64,000 bases of DNA, from positions 1,238,815-1,302,814 of the forward strand of contig NZ_JWIC01000007.1 of assembly GCF_000814765.1 (NCBI RefSeq). The letters are read 5' to 3'. Position 1 is the stretch's first letter. Each line of letters starts with the position of its first letter. The notes below the pieces were generated by a model. That model was not told the origin of the DNA. It searched no databases and saw nothing but the letters and a program-made list of their open reading frames with translations. The translations under genes and the position numbers were made by a program. Positions 1 through 8,846 of this stretch are shown piece after piece. Origin of the DNA: Pseudoalteromonas luteoviolacea. GTDB taxonomy: Bacteria > Pseudomonadota > Gammaproteobacteria > Enterobacterales > Alteromonadaceae.

Positions 1-1
1 G

Positions 2-757
2 TATGAGTCTGGTGTGTTACACCCTAAAAATATGCAGTTGGCACTGGATTGGTACCGCACTGCGGTCACGCTAGGCAAAGTTGATGCTTTAAACAAAGTG
101 GCTGAATTTTACTGGTCTGGAAAAGGCGTTGAAAAAAATGAAGGCAAAGCGTTAGAGGCCATCTCTCAGTTGGCTAAAGCTAAAGACTTTAATGTTGCAT
201 CTTTTATTGGTGAACACTTTTATCATGGTATAAATGTTGACAATGACTTTATTAAGGCTCGACAGTATTTTATTGAGGCGGCCGAACAAAATGATGGCAT
301 CGCACTTAACTCATTGGGCGTGATATACCGTGATGGTTTGCATGTGGCTGTGAATACTAAACTGGCACTTAGCTTTTTCGAACGCTCTGCAAATTTGGGG
401 TTACCTGACGCAATGCATAATCTAGGGGCTTTAAAATTAGCATTGGACAAAGATAAAGATGGCTTAACGTGGTTACTGCGGGCAGCTGATAGACAGTTTG
501 TACAAAGTTACATCTTACTTGGTGATTATTATACAAGACTAGAGACGAGTGAAGAGTCAGTCCGTCAAGCGCTTAAGTGGTTGCAGTTAGCTGCGAGGGA
601 AGAGGAGCCTGAAGGCATGTATAAGTTAGCCTTACTACTGAAGAAGCAAAATAGCGATGTATACACATCAGAAGCAAAAAAGTTACTCAGAGCTGCGGCT
701 TCAGGCGGTCATGAAAAAGCGGAATCTATCATTAAACAGTTTGATATAGAGCCTTAA
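2..757 (+). CDS. Sel1-like repeat protein, 5' end outside the window
   Basis: The frame is open from the first bases of the window and reads into a GTG at 14, so the gene starts upstream and only its C-terminal ~250 residues are here. The sequence is a run of Sel1-type repeats of about 36 residues with the usual spacing of Ala, Leu, Gly and Tyr (for example ALNSLGVIYRDG and AMHNLGALKLAL), each a helical hairpin. Sel1 proteins act as adaptor scaffolds; no catalytic motif is visible and the partner is unknown. No signal peptide can be judged because the start is missing. The next gene on the same strand begins about 340 bp downstream. Confidence 0.8.
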   Translation, partial: YESGVLHPKNMQLALDWYRTAVTLGKVDALNKVAEFYWSGKGVEKNEGKALEAISQLAKAKDFNVASFIGEHFYHGINVDNDFIKARQYFIEAAEQNDGIALNSLGVIYRDGLHVAVNTKLALSFFERSANLGLPDAMHNLGALKLALDKDKDGLTWLLRAADRQFVQSYILLGDYYTRLETSEESVRQALKWLQLAAREEEPEGMYKLALLLKKQNSDVYTSEAKKLLRAAASGGHEKAESIIKQFDIEP

Positions 758-1097
758 TGAGGTTATATCATTTTGTTTGTGTACTGGCGAAAAAGAAAAT
801 GTATATCTTACTGTTATTTTTTGCAGGTTCCTTCGTTTAATCATAAAGTAGGTAAAAAAGAATAATCTCACAAAGTAATAATATTAAATATAACAACTAT
901 CTTTGTTAATGGCTCTCAGCTTTATACAAGGCCAGTACTCGATATGGGAGTTCTTGCTTAAGTAAAGATAGTCCTTTTTATTGCACTTTTATATGAGTTT
1001 ATATTCTATACTTGATAAGTCGTGGAAACAGTACGTTATTTTTATGTATAAATAATGCGGTTACTCATGTATGATATTAATATAAACATAAAGTTAA
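758..1097. other. intergenic region, no gene seen
   Basis: About 340 bp of AT-rich sequence between the Sel1-repeat gene and the UPF0149 gene. It holds no credible reading frame. A promoter for the downstream gene probably lies here, but no strong -35/-10 pair or operator stands out. Confidence 0.5.
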
Positions 1098-2323
1098 GTG
1101 GCTTTTAAGGATTACGAAGCATTAAGAAAGTTATAGATGAGCTGTCTTTTTTATCGGAAGAACAGCCTGATCCATTTTTCATTGAAGGGTATATAACAGG
1201 GTTAGGTTTGACGCCACAAACAGTTTTGCCAAGTGTTTGGATCCCGCACCTCTTTGCAGAAAAAGTACCGGAAGACGAATTAGAATTAAAAGCTATAATG
1301 GCATTTTATAATCTTTGTATGGATAAAATCATACAAGGAGACTTTTCGTTACCAGAAGAATGTATCCTCACTCAGCCTCACCTTAAGAATGCTTTGCTAA
1401 GTGGCATGCCTTTACCAAATTATTGCTCTGGTATGCTTTGCTCACTTTCTTTTATCAAACAGGCAGATTTAACTGTCGAACAAGATACTCAATTAAAGAC
1501 ACTGCAAACTGTGTTAGAGGGGTTTCAAGGGTATCTAAATGCGTTTAGAGCCTTTCCCTCAAATGAGCAAGACTTTACAACTGATCTTATCTCTGCGTAT
1601 CAAAGTCTTGAACCATGTATAAGCAAAACAGCCTATGAGTTACGGTTTTCTGAGCAATGTATATCGCAAGCCGATGAAGTTAACTCACTGTCTGGATTTG
1701 ATCGTAAACAAATCGAAAGTCACCTTAATGACATATTGAGCAAAAACAACGCATCCACACTGAAGTTTATTGATGAACTTATTAGTGTGCTCGAACGGGA
1801 GCTCATTACAACGCATTTTATTGAACAATATGGGAATGAACTAGAAAATCTCAGTGAGATACAGCCCTATTTCATATTGAAGGCGCGTAAAGCACAAATA
1901 CATTTTAATTTAGAGCATTATGATTTAGCCCAGAAGGAACTAGAAGAGCTGCTTAATCTTGCGCCTAATGACTATTATGAAAATCGCTATCAACTTTATA
2001 ACTGCTACATTAAACAAGGTAAATGGCATTGTTTGACAGCACTTTTAAACAAGTATAAATCTAATGTATATAGTGAAAACAAGTTAATGGATAGTGCAAC
2101 GATTCTTCTCAATGAGTATGCTCAGCACGGTAGCAATCCAAAAACGAATGCTTTAAAAGAAAAAGTGAAAGGCTTATTTCCTGATATCGTGTCTATGAGT
2201 GGCTCTAGCGCTGAACTGGGTGCTGATGAAAAGTCTGATTGTGTAAATGAGTATATTAATAAAGGTGGACTAACAGCCTGGTGTTCAGTAGAAGGTAGTT
2301 TATTTTGGCTTAAGTCTAGATAA
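1098..2323 (+). CDS. UPF0149 (YecA-like) protein with C-terminal TPR region; frameshift near the start
   Basis: The open frame from about 1121 encodes an N-terminal UPF0149/YecA-like domain (FFIEGYITGL, then PSVWIPHLF and YCSGMLCSL). The first conventional start in that frame, a TTG at 1208, would cut this conserved block. Directly upstream, the frame beginning with GTG at 1098 reads MAFKDYEALRK and joins VIDELSFLSEEQPDPFF if one A is added to the AAA at 1127-1129. The restored protein is about 408 residues. Residues from about 250 on resemble tetratricopeptide helices (FNLEHYDLAQKELEELLNLA). UPF0149 proteins are usually about half this length, so the TPR tail is an extension. The function is unknown. 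A convergent hairpin follows. Confidence 0.7.
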
Positions 2324-2337
2324 TGAGTGTTCAAGTT

Positions 2338-2370
2338 AGCCGGTTTTTCCAACATAATGAAAAACCGACT
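2338..2370. terminator. convergent hairpin terminator candidate
   Basis: CGGTTTTTC at 2341-2349 pairs with GAAAAACCG at 2359-2367, with one mismatch before further pairing outward. It lies between the converging UPF0149 and EAL genes. An A/T-rich stretch follows on the + strand (ATTTTTTAG). Confidence 0.5.
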
Positions 2371-2394
2371 AAGCACATTTTTTAGAAAAACGAA

Positions 2395-3813
2395 TTAAGC
2401 TGCATCTTGTTCTTGTGATAAAAATTCATTCATTGTCAGCGGTACAGATGCGAAGTAACCTTGAATGTAGATGTTCGGGTAGCGTTTCATGTACTCATAT
2501 TGAAACCTATTCTCAACGCCTTCAACTATCACCGTTTTTTTACTCTGCTGTGCAGTTTTGATCACTAAGTCTAATCTCGGCGCTTGTGCTGCCTTGTCTT
2601 GAACATGTGTAATGAACGTTTTGTCAATTTTGACAGCATTGAAATAACGGCTATTTAGAAGTTCATTGCCATTCTCACCCTTACCAAAATCGTCAATAGC
2701 AAAACTAAAGCCTAAGTTAGACATTTTTCTTAACGTGTTAATTGCATTATCACTTAGCGTTAGATCGCTGCCTTCGGTGAGTTCAAAAGTGATGAATGCA
2801 GCGATAGATGGCGTGTCCCTAATCACTTTTTTCAAATAAGCAAGTAGGCTTTCATCCTCCAGTAACTTAGCGGATATATTCATGTGAATGGGTTTAAGCT
2901 TTTCGTGTGCATCCAGTTTGATCTTCAACATGGAGTAAATTTGGTTGATCACAATTTTGGTGAGCTCGCTATGTAGCTCCGGTTTATCCTCAATCATTGG
3001 CATAAAGGCTTTGGGGCCGAGGTTTTTAGTATTTCTCCAACGTATCAGGGCCTCATAGCGCTTTGGGTTGTCAATGTCAGATGATTTGAATATCGGTTGG
3101 AAAACAAGATAAAAGTCATCAGGGTTGAATGAGATACTATTCATGAGTTTCAGCAATACATGCTTTCGATACATCTCTGCCTGATAGAGCTTTTCATTAT
3201 GAAAGAATGTCCCTGTTTGAGATTCCAAAGCATACTTCATTGAAAAAGTTAGTCTTCTTTGCACTTTGTCTATGCCATATAAAGACGATTGTCCGGTAAG
3301 GCTCATAGATGATATTGCGTAATCAATGGGTACTTGCGTGTTATTTACCCACACTTGCTTTGGCAATTTCTCGAGGATTTCTTTTTGCTTCGCTTCAGCT
3401 TCTTGTTGGTCTGATCCTGTGTCATGCGTAACAAATGCCATCACCATATAATCAGAATCATGCAGTGCAAGTGCAAACGGCTGACAGGCTTTACCGACTT
3501 CTTTAAACAATTGAGATAAGGTGTCTTGGTTACTTTCAATGGAGTCAAAAACTGGCGTTTTTCCAAGTTTAATGAGAGAAACATGGAATTGAGAAAATTT
3601 CCTGTCTACTTTCATTAGTTTTTGCATGAAAAACAGGTAATTAGGTATGTCGCTAGTGCCATGATACAAAACAGACTTGCTCAGCGCTTCTTTTGCTTTT
3701 TTCAGCTCATTTAAGATTTTCAAATCCTTTTTACGCAGTTGGTTTGTTTTTATCAGTGCGATTAAACTAATTGCAGCAATAACGATTGCGATGCTTAAAT
3801 ATAAATTGTCCAT
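2395..3813 (-). CDS. EAL-domain protein (cyclic-di-GMP phosphodiesterase type), membrane anchored
   Basis: One N-terminal membrane segment (NLYLSIAIVIAAISLIALI) is followed by a degenerate GGDEF-like region without a GGDEF motif and a C-terminal EAL domain. EAL signatures are visible: YEALIRWR, IHMNISAKLL, FELTEGSD, FAIDDFGKG, KIDKTFI and VEGVEN. These supply the usual metal and base residues, so hydrolysis of cyclic-di-GMP is likely. I chose the ATG at 3813, just before the membrane segment; a GTG at 3858 in the same frame would add 15 residues, and neither has a clear ribosome site. The BLUF gene lies upstream on the same strand, about 160 bp away, which suggests a light-linked c-di-GMP module but does not prove it. 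Confidence 0.85.
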   Translation of the reverse strand: MDNLYLSIAIVIAAISLIALIKTNQLRKKDLKILNELKKAKEALSKSVLYHGTSDIPNYLFFMQKLMKVDRKFSQFHVSLIKLGKTPVFDSIESNQDTLSQLFKEVGKACQPFALALHDSDYMVMAFVTHDTGSDQQEAEAKQKEILEKLPKQVWVNNTQVPIDYAISSMSLTGQSSLYGIDKVQRRLTFSMKYALESQTGTFFHNEKLYQAEMYRKHVLLKLMNSISFNPDDFYLVFQPIFKSSDIDNPKRYEALIRWRNTKNLGPKAFMPMIEDKPELHSELTKIVINQIYSMLKIKLDAHEKLKPIHMNISAKLLEDESLLAYLKKVIRDTPSIAAFITFELTEGSDLTLSDNAINTLRKMSNLGFSFAIDDFGKGENGNELLNSRYFNAVKIDKTFITHVQDKAAQAPRLDLVIKTAQQSKKTVIVEGVENRFQYEYMKRYPNIYIQGYFASVPLTMNEFLSQEQDAA

Positions 3814-3976
3814 AAAAGATAAATAGTTGAGAAATGTGCATTTCAGATTTAAATACACAAAAATGGACGAATTATGTGTTTTTCAGTGTTTATCGGCTTT
3901 TTATATTACAGTCCATTACACTACCACGTGACTAGATGTCTATGATTAGTGATAAGTGTGCAACATTAAAGCGGTG

Positions 3977-4408
3977 CTAAGCGCCAAAAGAGCGCTTGAT
4001 ATGTTCTTCAATTTCAAACTCATGATTACGAAATGACTTTAGCAGCTTATAACTTAACGGCAGGCGACGATGAGGTCTAGTCTCTTTAACCTTGCGGTAA
4101 GAGGGCTCTTTGTCTAGGTCAATTAAGCCCATAGCCCATTTTCTAAAGTTACGCTTCCCAATGGGATTACAAATTAGCGCCTCGACTTCTTTGTGCCTTT
4201 TATCTTGCTTTATATGCTCAAACAACTGTTCTACCTTAGATTTATCTCCCTCAATGACTTGCATGAAGTGATGTCTATCGTAGAGCAGCATGCCAGATAT
4301 ACTGCTTATTTGATTTGCTGCAGCACATTGTCTTCTTAGTGTTTCTAACTCTGCATCGCTCAGTGGCGTTGTGACGGTGCTGATATAAATGAGCTCAATT
4401 AATTCCAT
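3977..4408 (-). CDS. BLUF-domain blue-light photoreceptor
   Basis: A compact flavin-binding BLUF domain of 143 residues counted from the ATG at 4408. The frame is open upstream to 4495, but the domain begins directly at MELIELIYIS. All four photocycle positions are present with exact family spacing: Tyr8, Asn32, Gln50 and Trp91, matching AppA Tyr21, Asn45, Gln63 and Trp104. The consensus stretch SGMLLYDRHHFMQVIEG is intact. A short basic tail follows and there is no attached output domain. Short BLUF proteins act by binding a partner in trans; the EAL protein just downstream on the same strand is the obvious candidate, which is inference. Confidence 0.92.
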   Translation of the reverse strand: MELIELIYISTVTTPLSDAELETLRRQCAAANQISSISGMLLYDRHHFMQVIEGDKSKVEQLFEHIKQDKRHKEVEALICNPIGKRNFRKWAMGLIDLDKEPSYRKVKETRPHRRLPLSYKLLKSFRNHEFEIEEHIKRSFGA

Positions 4409-4495
4409 AGTACGATTGAGGTTATTGCGATACATACAAAGATAGTCGCAAATATATTGGTTCGCACGAAAACAAGGCTGATTTATGGTAGGCAA

Positions 4496-4524
4496 AAAAT
4501 TGAGGGAAATGTTCCCTCAATTTT
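4496..4524 (-). terminator. strong hairpin terminator of the small secreted protein gene
   Basis: Perfect 13-bp arms (4496-4508 and 4512-4524, core GAGGGAA/TTCCCTC) with a 3-nt loop. On the minus strand the hairpin is followed by a run of T, as in an intrinsic terminator. It lies just downstream of the gene ending at 4535. Confidence 0.8.
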
Positions 4525-4534
4525 ACTGGACGAA

Positions 4535-4969
4535 TTATAGTCCAATCTTGTGAGATACAGTTACTTCACAAGGTGCTGAGTTTTGACCAAATGCAGACTG
4601 TACAAATAATTGATCGCCTTGCTTAAGGTTTGACAAGATTAATTTGGTTGTATCGTAGCGACGCTTTGCAACTTGATCATTCCAAGCGGTAGAGCTGTCT
4701 TTGTTTACGTCATAGTAAATACTACAGCCACCTACCGCACCGTCATTCGTTACCCAATCAAAATTGATTGTGTAGTTAGAAATGCTGTAGTTGAATTTTG
4801 CATTGTTATGTTGACCATAGCTATCTGTGATATCAATGTAGGTCCATCGTGCTTGAGGTACACCTGGGCGAGGTTTCTCGGTAATGTTCACACCTAAACC
4901 TGAGTCTGCATATACTGCTGATGTTGCCGATAGCGCTGCTAAAATTAAGGCCACTTTTGTAATTTTCAT
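4535..4969 (-). CDS. small secreted protein, unknown function
   Basis: 144 residues with a clear Sec signal peptide (MKITKVALILAALSATSAVYA, cleavage near residue 21). The mature part is a small, probably all-beta domain with two cysteines (GGCSIYYD and APCEVTVS) placed to form one disulfide. I do not recognise a named family. The fold may resemble a small jelly-roll or Ig-like extracellular domain, but that is a guess. It is transcribed alone, with its own terminator downstream and an AT-rich 305-bp promoter region upstream. Confidence 0.65.
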   Translation of the reverse strand: MKITKVALILAALSATSAVYADSGLGVNITEKPRPGVPQARWTYIDITDSYGQHNNAKFNYSISNYTINFDWVTNDGAVGGCSIYYDVNKDSSTAWNDQVAKRRYDTTKLILSNLKQGDQLFVQSAFGQNSAPCEVTVSHKIGL

Positions 4970-5274
4970 TCTAAAACTTCCTTTTTAATTTTTAATTAAT
5001 TTATGCCATTAAAATATTTAATTGCTGATATATTTAATGACGTCGCTAAGTTACCACTTAAAAATTAAATTTTCATTTGTGGATTTGTAACTTTATATTT
5101 AATTGTATCAATAGGTCGATTCTCTATACTGAGAAAAATAATCGCAGGGCAGTCAAATTAGATTAGATGCAATAATTTATTGAAGTTTCTAGATATATTT
5201 CTTTACTTTGATGCTGCTCTCTCCTACTTTTTTAGTAATCGAATTGATACTTCACTATATTCAAGCGAGGGCTG
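4970..5274. other. divergent intergenic region
   Basis: About 305 bp of very AT-rich sequence between the divergently transcribed small secreted protein and the hybrid kinase. It should hold the promoters of both. No gene and no clear operator were found. Confidence 0.5.
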
Positions 5275-7524
5275 ATGCTGGCGCTATCGACACAAACAAT
5301 ATTGTTGATGTGTGCAGTTGGCATTGTTGCATCGGCAACTGCACTTACCTTTCTATGGATGGCAAATCGTAATATTAAAGCCACGGCTTTTTGGGCAATA
5401 GGGCCTTGGTTGCTCGTAGCTAACTTCGGCCTTTTTGCAGCCCAAAATGCGCTACCTTATTTTTTTAAACATATTGCGTCTAATTTATGTGGTCAGCTGT
5501 CCTTAATCATGATGTTAATCGGTTTGTATTATGCCGTAGATAAGCGTCCTCCCTGGCGAATATTGGTTGCATATGTAGCCGGATTCTTAGTGTTGTTAAC
5601 GGCTTTTACGTTTTGGTTCGACTCTTACGAGTATCGATTAAAGCTCGCTGTGTTCACGATTTTGTGCACATCCATATGGATGGTGGTTTTTATGCTTGAA
5701 CATAGAAGAAATCGCTTTGAAGTCTCGGGTGCACTGGTTGTTTTGGGTTTAGGGTGTTTAAACACGGCGGGTTTTTTTAGGATCAGCGCCCCAATCAATG
5801 ATGGCGCAACCAGTATCATGACAGATACCAGTATTTATATTCAGTTATTTTTTATTACCATTATGGTCGCGCAACTGGTGTTTAACTTCGGTTTTGCCAT
5901 CATGGTGGGTGAGTTACATAACTTTGCGATTAAACAAGCGCAGCAAGCATTACTCAATACGAATCATGAATTAGCGATTGCGAAAAAACGAGCGGAAGAA
6001 GCCTCTCGACATAAATCAGAATTTTTAGCCAATATGAGCCATGAGATCCGCACCCCTATGAATGGGGTGATCGGTATGTTAGATCTTGTTGAGAAAGAAG
6101 GCCTCAACGAGATCCAGCATAATTACGTAATGACAGCAAAGTCCAGTGCAGACGCGTTGATGGTGGTGATTAATGATATTCTAGATTTTTCGAAGATAGA
6201 AGCGGGCCGGCTAGAAATTGAAAAAACAGAATTTGACCTGATCACTGAAAGCGCATCGCTAATACAAACGCATGCACATGCCGCTCATGGGAAAGGACTA
6301 GAGCTAGTATTAGATACAGTCAATTTGAAGACGCGTTATGTAAAAGGAGATCCGGTCCGTTTTAAGCAGGTACTTGGTAATTTAATTGGCAATGCATTGA
6401 AGTTTACACACAAAGGAGAAGTGGTTGTTACCCTGAGCACTGAAAATCACAATGAAAAAGAAAAAGTGAAGTTGATTGGCCATGTGAAAGATACAGGTAT
6501 AGGAATTGAATTAGAAAAGCAGAAAAAATTATTTCAGTCATTTTCACAAGTGGATTCAACCACAACAAGGCGGTTTGGTGGTACAGGGCTTGGTTTAGCT
6601 ATTGTCAAAACCCTGTGTAAATTGATGGAAGGGAATGCATCTTTGCGCAGCGAGTTGGGCGTTGGGAGTATTTTTAGTTTTGAAATCATGCTGGAGCCTG
6701 TGGATGTTGAACATAGACAGCTAAGTACTCAATTCAATTCAGTGTTAATCATTGAAAGCAATGTTTCAGCTGCGAATGCACTCAAGGGCATAGTCTGTCG
6801 GCATGCATCAACGGTTAATATTGCGAGTGAATTAAAAGCGGCTGAATCTTTTATAAATACGCAAACAGATCTGGTTATTTTAAGCCGCTATATGAACGGT
6901 AAAAAGTCGGAACAGTGGCTTAAAAAAATGAATCTCCAGCCTAATGCGAAAGCCGTGATTTTGACGCTTTTAAAAGATACGGAGAGTAGCCATTATTTTA
7001 GTGAATGTGGGTTTTACCGACGGTTTAATAAACCATTCTCACAAAGTGAATTTGAAGGGTTTATGATGTCTATTAAAGGCACTGAACAAGCACCTTCGAT
7101 AAATGAAAATGTCTCTTCAAAGGCGTTTGAACAACAGGTCGTGCTACTTGTTGAGGATAATCCAGTTAATCAGCTAGTTGCTAAAAAAATGCTTGATTCG
7201 TTAGGACTAAAAACAGAGCTTGCAAATAACGGACAGGAGGCATTGGATAAACTATTAGCAGCTAAACACCAATATCAACTGGTATTAATGGACTGTCAAA
7301 TGCCTTGTATGGATGGATTTGAAGCAACTCGACGTATTCGCCGCGGTGAAGGTGGGCAGACCTTTTTAAACATTCCAATATTGGCATTAACGGCAAATGC
7401 AATGAAAGGAGACAGAGAAGCTTGTATTGAAGCGGGCATGAATGACTACATCACAAAGCCAATTTTGTTAGAACACTTGACTCGCGCTCTGTTGCGATTT
7501 TTGACTCCGACTAAAGTATATTAG
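5275..7524 (+). CDS. hybrid sensor histidine kinase, BarA-like architecture
   Basis: 749 residues. Seven hydrophobic segments lie between residues 7 and about 214. A short linker leads to HisKA (SHEIRTPMNGVIG, phospho-acceptor His256), a HATPase domain (FKQVLGNLIGNALKF, DTGIGI, GGTGLGLAI) and two receiver regions. The first receiver (about 490-600) is degenerate: it reads DLVILSRYM where a phospho-Asp is expected. The second (about 625-740) is complete, with EDN near its start, Asp673 in LVLMDCQMP, and the Lys of ITKPI. There is no Hpt domain, so an external phosphotransfer protein would be needed. The N-terminal membrane block may sense the signal. The ATG at 5275 has a GAGG close upstream. 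The ligand is unknown. Confidence 0.88.
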   Translation: MLALSTQTILLMCAVGIVASATALTFLWMANRNIKATAFWAIGPWLLVANFGLFAAQNALPYFFKHIASNLCGQLSLIMMLIGLYYAVDKRPPWRILVAYVAGFLVLLTAFTFWFDSYEYRLKLAVFTILCTSIWMVVFMLEHRRNRFEVSGALVVLGLGCLNTAGFFRISAPINDGATSIMTDTSIYIQLFFITIMVAQLVFNFGFAIMVGELHNFAIKQAQQALLNTNHELAIAKKRAEEASRHKSEFLANMSHEIRTPMNGVIGMLDLVEKEGLNEIQHNYVMTAKSSADALMVVINDILDFSKIEAGRLEIEKTEFDLITESASLIQTHAHAAHGKGLELVLDTVNLKTRYVKGDPVRFKQVLGNLIGNALKFTHKGEVVVTLSTENHNEKEKVKLIGHVKDTGIGIELEKQKKLFQSFSQVDSTTTRRFGGTGLGLAIVKTLCKLMEGNASLRSELGVGSIFSFEIMLEPVDVEHRQLSTQFNSVLIIESNVSAANALKGIVCRHASTVNIASELKAAESFINTQTDLVILSRYMNGKKSEQWLKKMNLQPNAKAVILTLLKDTESSHYFSECGFYRRFNKPFSQSEFEGFMMSIKGTEQAPSINENVSSKAFEQQVVLLVEDNPVNQLVAKKMLDSLGLKTELANNGQEALDKLLAAKHQYQLVLMDCQMPCMDGFEATRRIRRGEGGQTFLNIPILALTANAMKGDREACIEAGMNDYITKPILLEHLTRALLRFLTPTKVY

Positions 7525-7604
7525 TTTTCTTATTTAACAGTCTGTTTTTTCTAATTGCTCCTTTCTTTAAAAATGATTGGGTCATCCATTTTCTATTTTT
7601 CCTC

Positions 7605-7635
7605 TTGACTTAAAGTCGACTTTAAGTGGCATAGT
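7605..7635 (+). promoter_or_regulatory. MerR-family-type promoter: dyad in a 19-bp spacer
   Basis: A -35 element TTGACT (7605-7610) and a -10-like CATAGT (7630-7635) are separated by 19 bp. A perfect 20-bp palindrome (7608-7627, core AAAGTCGACTTT) fills the spacer. The overlong spacer with a central dyad is the hallmark of promoters activated by MerR, SoxR or CueR-type proteins, and an AAGT-NN-ACTT core is typical. The DUF2938 gene starts about 50 bp downstream. No MerR-family gene is in the window. Confidence 0.75.
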
Positions 7636-7686
7636 CTTCTTCCTTCTAAATGTCTTATTAACAATATTGAGGATGAGGAGATTTGT

Positions 7687-8196
7687 ATGTATTTGGAAGA
7701 GGGGATGCTTCAAATGATAGGACTATCTATCATTGCAGGCCTTGGGGCTACCGTGTTTATGGATATATGGAGTGAATGCTTAAAGCGTATTTTTGGTGTT
7801 CAATCATTAAATTACGGTTTAGTTGGTCGCTGGGTATTACACTGCTTGCAAGGCGAGATATTCCATCGCAATATCATGAGTGCTAAGCCTAAAAACCTTG
7901 AGGGAGTGGTCGGCTGGATTGCCCATTATCTGATAGGTGTATTGTTTGCACTTTCTTTCATATTTCTCACGCACATGGTCAGTAGCTCATTATTAAACCC
8001 ATGGCTCGCGATATTCTTTGGCACATTAACGGTATGTTTTCCTTTTTTTGTGATGCAGCCATGTTTTGGTATGGGCATCGCAGCAAGCAAAGTGCCAAGA
8101 GCCAATATAGCGAGGTTAAAGAGTCTTGGGGCGCATACTTCTTTTGGTGTTGGCTTGTATCTAACACTGTTATGTATCTCGATATTTTATACGTAA
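7687..8196 (+). CDS. DUF2938-family membrane protein
   Basis: 169 residues with about four membrane segments (near residues 8-25, 73-103, 105-127 and 150-168). The sequence matches my memory of the DUF2938 family: GLGATVFMDIWSECLKR near the N-terminus, GRWVLHCLQGEIFH, and GWIAHYLIGVLFAL. The biochemical role is unknown. It is followed 40 bp later by a cupin gene on the same strand, and both probably belong to the transcript started by the MerR-type promoter upstream. That would make it an inducible stress, redox or metal-response gene, which is inference. GAGGAGA at 7675-7681 precedes the ATG at 7687. Confidence 0.75.
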   Translation: MYLEEGMLQMIGLSIIAGLGATVFMDIWSECLKRIFGVQSLNYGLVGRWVLHCLQGEIFHRNIMSAKPKNLEGVVGWIAHYLIGVLFALSFIFLTHMVSSSLLNPWLAIFFGTLTVCFPFFVMQPCFGMGIAASKVPRANIARLKSLGAHTSFGVGLYLTLLCISIFYT

Positions 8197-8239
8197 TTTT
8201 TAATTTTTCCCTAATGTATTTAAGGTAAAGGAATGAATG

Positions 8240-8728
8240 ATGGATAAAGCAGAGAATAAGATACTAGTAAATGGCCCAAATAGCGGGTGTTACGTAAAAT
8301 CGGCTGGCAACTTATACCGTGAAGTTATCAATGGTGAACAGACGGATGGTCAGTTTTCTCTAATTGAGTCAATTATTGAGCCTGGACAAGGTGGGCCATT
8401 TCATACTCATGCCAATGAACAGGAGTCCTTTTTGGTATTGAGTGGCACGCTGACTATATTTGATGGCTCTGATCGGTATGATGCAACCCCTGGCACATTT
8501 GTTTTTTGCCCGCCAGATACACTGCGAGGATTTCGAAATGAGACCGATGAGCGAGTTAAGGTATTGATTTTATATACGCCTCCGGGTATTGAAAAAATGA
8601 TACAGATGGAAGGGGAGGTTTTGAATTCTGCTGAAGATTTTAATTTTGAAGCCACTGAGCAGAGCTTCACATGTCCAAGGTTAAATAAAGCGTTTGGCAT
8701 TGTTGAAGATAGCCGTCCGTTACCTTAG
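8240..8728 (+). CDS. cupin-domain protein
   Basis: About 162 residues forming one small cupin barrel. The first cupin motif is clear: GGPFHTHANEQESFLVLSG gives the two His and the Glu of the metal site. The second motif region is PGTFVFCPPDTLRGFRN. Such proteins bind a divalent metal and may be small oxygenases, isomerases or sensors; the substrate cannot be deduced. Two tandem ATG codons (8237, 8240) exist, and AAGGA at 8227-8232 is better spaced for the second. It lies 40 bp after the DUF2938 gene, so the two probably share a transcript. Confidence 0.8.
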   Translation: MDKAENKILVNGPNSGCYVKSAGNLYREVINGEQTDGQFSLIESIIEPGQGGPFHTHANEQESFLVLSGTLTIFDGSDRYDATPGTFVFCPPDTLRGFRNETDERVKVLILYTPPGIEKMIQMEGEVLNSAEDFNFEATEQSFTCPRLNKAFGIVEDSRPLP

Positions 8729-8846
8729 TTGATTCGCTCCTGTGTAGTAAGGCTAGTACATTGATTTGTGTGGTTTCATAGTAGGTTTAAAATGATATAT
8801 TCTACAGTCGATAGTGCAAGTATAACGGACTTAATAGGGAAGCTTT

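Noticed and set aside
1121..1123. Possible ATT start codon of the UPF0149 gene
   Set aside because: The upstream frame from GTG at 1098 gives a better conserved N-terminus and needs only one added A, so a rare ATT start is not required.
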